Source of the DNA: Acanthosoma haemorrhoidale | Taxonomy: Eukaryota > Arthropoda > Insecta > Hemiptera > Acanthosomatidae | Length of the DNA: 64,000 nucleotides | Direction of reading: 5' to 3' | NCBI GenBank assembly: GCA_930367205.1 | Contig: OV884011.1 | Location: forward strand, 171,875,226-171,939,225 | Notes under the pieces: generated by a model | What the model was told of the DNA's origin: nothing | The model's database searches: none | The model's input: only the letters and a program-made list of their open reading frames with translations | Made by a program: the position numbers and the translations under genes | Shown: positions 59,001-64,000 of the stretch, piece by piece | Layout of the letters: the number at the start of each line of letters is the position of its first letter | Numbering within the stretch: the stretch's first letter is position 1

Positions 59001-59849
59001 TCCACCATATATTATATTAACAGTAAAAACATATTGCAGTGATTAAAGCTAGTAATATTTTAATTTTTGCTTTTGAGCAAAATCTTGAACTATTTATACT
59101 ATTAAAAAAAAACACTCATTAATGCTGTTTTGAATGACTATGTTGATTGAGACGTAACGTTTCAGTCACCAATTGTTACTTTAACTTGTTATGTATGAAG
59201 CGAAGTAATAAGTATTTACATCCTCTCAAATTGTATACAGATTATCTAAATCGAAATTGGGTACATTTGATAACCATTGTGATATTTTCTTCTGTTCGGA
59301 GTCCCTAAAGTCTCAAGGCCTCCCCTGGGAGAAGAAGGGAACGATCCTTTTAATCTGCATATCTGTTGCGACCTGCGAGTCATGCTACAGAAAGATAGCC
59401 CGGCTGTATAGAGGCAAGCGGTCTCGCCGTGTTCCCACATTCCGTGACCTAATTCCACCAGCCTCTGACCTTTCACCCTCAGATTCCCAATCATCACGAG
59501 TTTAGACCCAGCTAATTGAGGGTTGTTACGTATTATTGAATTTATTTTTTCAGGCCAATCAGCTAATATTGAGCTAACAGTCAATCGGTCGATCGGTCGG
59601 TTTGGTGTGACTACTAACCCTTTTAATTGATATCTTATGCGCCTATAAATATCTAGCCAATTATAGTGTTTTGTTATTATTTATTTATTTGTTATTGTCA
59701 ATTAACCAATAGTTAATTGATATTTTTTTCAGATGTTGTCTCTGGCACAATAAAAGCTCATTGAGGTTTAAGTTTTTGGCAAAACAGAACTGCAATAGAT
59801 TTTTTTAAAAGCAAACCGAATTTAAAATTTTCTATACTGGGTAAAACAT
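56097..59849. other. AT-rich non-coding stretch
   Basis: No gene is supported. An (AAT)n run lies at about 56828-56845. At 59246-59584 (-) and 59257-59505 (+) two overlapping frames occupy a GC-richer patch; neither has a motif, and the patch is probably repeat debris. Confidence 0.5.
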
Positions 59850-60050
59850 TCTGCATGACATAGGTAATTGCAGCATGGATATCCGAAGACGCAATATACA
59901 TAAACAAAAGTCTTCTGCCAACAACAGGGCTTTCTTTATCGAAATTAGTGAACAGTATATTATGTCATTTATTAGTATATTGAAAAAGGTTGGGCTTAAG
60001 GGTGAGCCTCTCCTACATACATCAACAAGGTAATGTTGGTACATACATAT
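59850..60050 (-). pseudogene. LINE reverse transcriptase palm fragment
   Basis: The - strand reads VCRRGSPLSPTFFNILINDI, the well-known non-LTR reverse transcriptase block (V.QG.PLSP.LFN..I.DI). It is followed about 14 codons later by LLAEDFCL, a changed form of the catalytic (F/Y)ADD box in which the first Asp of the pair is Glu. The frame starts and ends in AT-rich DNA and is only about 70 codons. It is a lone decayed fragment of a LINE ORF2, not a gene. Confidence 0.65.
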
Positions 60051-63000
60051 ACCCATACTGAATTCACCAGAAAGGTGAGAACCCGCAACTATAATAAAAT
60101 TTTAATTTAAAACAAGTAACATTTTTAGTAGTACACTAAAATAAACTTATTATTGTTTAGTTGATTTAAACTTTTCAGGTCGAAAAGCAGGTGCTGATAA
60201 ATCCTTTTTTGGTTAGTTTTCAAATTACAGAAGTAAGTGAGTCATATGTTTGCTATACGGTTCTGATTTTTAAAAGGAATTTTGCATGTTTTTAATTTTT
60301 CATACCATCAATGGGGTAAGTAGACATTGTTGGATTGGATTGTTTGCTATTGTTTTTTATTTTTGCACCGATTGTTTTTCATATCATAATACATAAAATG
60401 GATAGACCATTTCTGACTTCAGCATTTTGAAATTTTTATTTATTTATTTTTGATTCTAATGGTTAAATTTGTTGGTCTTCGTATGGACAGTCGATGTTAT
60501 TATCAAATGAATTTTTATTTTAGTAATTGAAGATGACATCTTAGAGGTGTTGAAAACGTTTTTGTTGGATAAACTATATGTGGAGAGACAGAATATTTGT
60601 TATTTGATTGCATGTTAGTTATAAATGTCAAATAAATTTGTATACTCACTTGGTTTTAGTATAGGTATAGTTATAGCCGTTTGCCAAAATCTATGAAAGA
60701 ATTTGTTAACATAAATATAATTAATCAATTTTAGTAGTATTGACCAAATGCAGATAGAAAATGCTAAATAAATTCTATGTACACTAGGCACAGAAAAGGC
60801 GATCTTAATGGTGAATTTTGTAATGACAGCACTTTCATCCTGTATGAATGGAGAGTCGAACAGGGCAGAGTCATGAGAATTAATATTTATAAATGCAAAA
60901 TAATAATTGTTTTTCGTGAATAACGGGTTTTCCGCAATTTCAAATCAATATTTTCCGTTAGATATTATATAGATTGATACCCGTTTCACTTCCCTGTTTT
61001 ATATAGAATGATAGCTTATGACATCCCTTTGACTGCTCTTCGTTGAGAATTAGTATATATAAAACTTATTGCAGAGCTAAACAGCAACAAGCCCGGAGAA
61101 GTCAACAGTCAATAAAACAAAAAATAATATACACAGAATCTACAGATCTGTAAATAGAAACAATCTCTATGACTAACTACGTATGAAGGCAATAGAACGT
61201 TTCTGTTGGACCACCGCGTCTATGCGGCGTTATTAGAAAAGATAAGTTAATGGAAAAGGTAAAACTTACTAAAATTGCAGACTAAATATCCTTAGTCTCG
61301 GTGAAGATTTCGTAGTTCGTAGGACCTCTGCCAGTATGGGAACAAACATGCGATAGAACATTGCCTCGTTCCTCTTTCAAACTAAAACCTCTGCAGTCGA
61401 GGTCAACAGTACATTTTTGTATGTGTTGTCATGCGAATATTTGTTCGCCTCATTGGAAAAACAGTTTTGGATGGCCTATAGATACTGTGAAAAATTGTTT
61501 TTAACTTACTTTTTAAAATATTCTAATTTGTGAGATTCATTGACGCATTAAAAATATTATTCTATTACAGGAAATAAATACAACCACAATATTGGGAATC
61601 TTTTTTTTTTCGCAGCAGATATTTTTAAAACCAATTAAGTTGCCAGTTTGTGTTGAGTTAGTGCTAATGAACCACAAACCACAAGAGCACACGTAACCTG
61701 CAGTAAATATAGGAAATGTACACTAGGCTCAGGGTACTTTGGCTTCCATTTAATTCCCATACAAGAGCAAAAGAAGTTATGAAAGCCTCGTAAGTAAATG
61801 ATTTTGATTTGAATTGAATACATTTTGTATGTAAAAACAATTATATGTACACAAAGAGCACTATACTACCTTTCCATAAATAATACACATTTTTAGAACA
61901 TTTGTATATATATTATTCTAAACATTTGATATTGGTTAGTAAATTTTTGTTACGCTTGTGTAGTACCCCTGAGTGCTAAAGCGTATTTTAATCGTTTAAT
62001 CAGTTTTGTTTTTGTATTTTTTTTTTTTTTCAAAACCTCTTTATTATTTACAATGAACAGAAAATGATTGGATTACAATTTACTCCTCGTACTGCATACG
62101 CAGATGAATTTGAAGGAGTGAATAAATATGATACATTTTAATTTGTAGTAAAAATGTCAAAAAAACACATCTACAACACTAGGTGATGAGGCTCATTTTC
62201 TGTTTTTGTAAAGTCACCAGCTGCCTGTTAATCCTGACTTGTCGAAACACATGTCAGTCTTTGTCAGAGTCTAGAAACATGAAGTTGGTAAGCAAGGGAG
62301 TATATTTTGTATTAAAACAGTTTTGATAAACATATTAGGCCATTATCTTCTTTTTATGTTTTATTATATTGAGCTCACGTGATATTTTATCTTGTTATAG
62401 TAGGGTTTTTGGATGGGCTGAGGAAAATTCAAAATAGAAATTGTACGTGTGCTGGCAAATTGTCTATTGATAAAATAGTGAGGGATAACAACAATTTCAT
62501 CTTGAGGTCAGCATTCAGAATCGTTTGTATTTTCGTAGCTTCTTTTTTGTGTCTTTATATTTATGTGTTGTATTATTAATCGTATATTACATGAATATGT
62601 ATACCTGTTCATTAATTGGCACAGATTAATCATATTTATTTCGTATGTCCTGTGAAACAAGATATTTTGTATAATTTTAAATACATTATTTAAATTGCTA
62701 TATATATGATCGGAATGATGCCTTGATTGTTTTACAACAGGTGACCTGATGAAGTTTTACGTCTATTCATAGTTATATGGATAGTTTAAATTTAATAATT
62801 ATTAAAGAAAGAGTAACATATCCACATGTGATTGGCTTGGTAATATTTAAAGTATTTTCATGAAATTTGATTTTTTAAGATCATTAATCATTTATGATGT
62901 ATTCATTTAATTGCAAAATGTTTCAGGCTCTAAGCTTTTCATATACGTTTATAGTTTGAGCTTTAAGAATTCAATATCAAAAATTCAATGGGTTGGTGGT

Positions 63001-64000
63001 TAGGGAGAAATCACATTTAATAATTATAATTAAAAAACTTGTTTTCATTTTTTCAGATTTTTCATTTATGTTATAATTTTTTAGGTTTAGATATGTGGCG
63101 GGATAAATACAAACTTTTTTTAATGGTACCGTCAATGGTGTCAAGCCTCAGTGGTTAGTAGGAACATCCTAGCATGAGAAGTGAAAGGAATGCATTACTT
63201 CACTTTATCGAATTTCGTTTCATGAAAAAAAATGATGAGGACAAAACGTGATAGATCTGGTTGCGCGGACAATCATGGAAATGTGTTACTAAAATGGCAC
63301 GCCTTCAAATGGCTTTACTGAGCTTACAAGAAAGGTAAACATTGAAAAACCTTGCAAAATATATTTGTATTATTAAAATGAAAATAGTATTTATACTATT
63401 ATTATTTCAAATCATTCTCCCAATATGTTGTAGTGGTGCTAGTATAATAAATAAATTCAGCTATAGGTCCCATTGACATTATTTATTTATTTACACACAC
63501 ATGTAATATCAAAGAATAAGTTGATTTCTGATGTTGTTATTATTATTGTTTAATACCTTCCCGTTCTGTTCAGCGAAACGCATCGTTGCAGGCAAATTGA
63601 GTTTCTGGACATTTCATAGACCCCTAGTCTCCAAGACCCTAAGTTTCAGGCAATAAACAATCATATACATGTTGTAGCTGTAAAATGTAGCCTGATTTCT
63701 GCAACAGTTTGAATTTCAATGTATTGGATAATATAAGTGTTATGTAACTTTGGGGGCTTTATTCAACACAAAATAACTATCTTTTCCTTAACTATATCCT
63801 TAACTATATTTTTAATAACTAAGAAATAAAAATGTATGCCTATTTCAATGAAAATGTTATTGAATATTGTTATCTTCGAAGAAATAAAGTTACAATACAA
63901 GATTATTTAAATTATGTAATTATATTGTTAATAAATTGTTTGGAATTTGAACCAAAATTTTAATCTATTTCTATTTTTATTTTATTTTATTAGCAATTAT
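60051..64000. other. AT-rich non-coding stretch
   Basis: No gene is supported. TATATATAAAAC at 61054-61065 resembles a + strand TATA box, but no coding start can be tied to it. At 62017-62045 a T run followed by TTTATT reads on the - strand as AATAAA plus poly(A), perhaps the tail of an old retroposed sequence to its right. Frames at 61635-61823 (-) and 62379-62579 (+) lack motifs. Confidence 0.45.
62017..62045 (-). repeat. Possible retroposed 3' tail
   Basis: On the - strand AATAAA (62045-62040) is followed about 10 bases later by an A run of 14 (62030-62017). That is the layout of a processed transcript end. No coding similarity is visible to the right, so the parent is unknown, and a chance A run is possible. 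Confidence 0.3.

Noticed and set aside
59246..59584. 112-codon - strand frame and overlapping 82-codon + frame
   Set aside because: No motif, no splice or promoter context, and the two overlap on opposite strands in a GC-richer patch.
63141..63180. tRNA-like A box (AAGCCTCAGTGGTTAGTAGG)
   Set aside because: No B box follows at the proper distance and no cloverleaf can be drawn.
1..64000. CRISPR arrays, rRNA genes, bacterial operons or viral capsid/polymerase genes other than retroelements
   Set aside because: Looked for on both strands and not seen. The repeats present are LTRs, LINE tails, minisatellites and short inverted repeats, all expected of insect chromosomal DNA.

Overview
The window is AT-rich eukaryotic genomic DNA from an arthropod, most likely an insect. 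The evidence is a spliced pro-resilin-like cuticle protein gene, Jockey-type LINE copies, Ty3/Gypsy LTR elements and long stretches without genes. I cannot name the species. There are no bacterial operons, CRISPR arrays or rRNA genes. Coding DNA is sparse: most long open frames belong to transposable elements or are chance frames.

Layout. 1-4922 holds no recognisable gene. 4923-8714 is a degenerate Ty3/Gypsy retrotransposon on the + strand with two matching LTR segments and a large internal deletion joining gag to reverse transcriptase. A 198-bp element with short inverted ends (8725-8922) sits against its right LTR. 8923-13838 is non-coding apart from one weak exon candidate (10312-10372). 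13839-14284 is a 5'-truncated Jockey-like LINE 3' end with a poly(A) tail. 18569-19215 is a second, different LINE 3' end with a good target-site duplication. 19228-24679 carries several tRNA-like (SINE-type) promoter boxes and a repeat at about 23930-24570. 24680-30210 is a complete-length Ty3/Gypsy element on the - strand, with LTRs that begin TGTAAGTTT and end AAACTTACA. Its integrase is intact, but substitutions lie in the protease and reverse transcriptase active sites and a foreign repeat lies between gag and protease. 32391-33060 is the 5' half of a DNA transposon with a DUF4817-like helix-turn-helix.

The one host gene that can be built completely is a five-exon pro-resilin-like gene on the - strand (ATG at 40069, stop at 35474, 188 residues). 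It has a secretion signal, a glycine-rich elastic segment, a Rebers-Riddiford chitin-binding domain and a second Gly/Pro/Ser/Tyr segment. A TATA box and initiator lie just upstream and tandem poly(A) signals lie downstream. Such a protein would be secreted by epidermis and laid down in rubber-like cuticle.

The right part (40461-64000) is mostly AT-rich non-coding DNA. It contains a pair of duplicated segments, an inverted repeat pair, three more LINE 3' ends of the 13839 type (45024-45650 -, 51298-51900 +, 55095-56096 +), a LINE palm-domain fragment (59850-60050 -), and an orphan, well-bounded exon at 52358-52444 that probably belongs to a host gene extending beyond what I can trace. I did not find a convincing undescribed system. 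The best leads are the orphan exon and the odd features of the two LTR elements.
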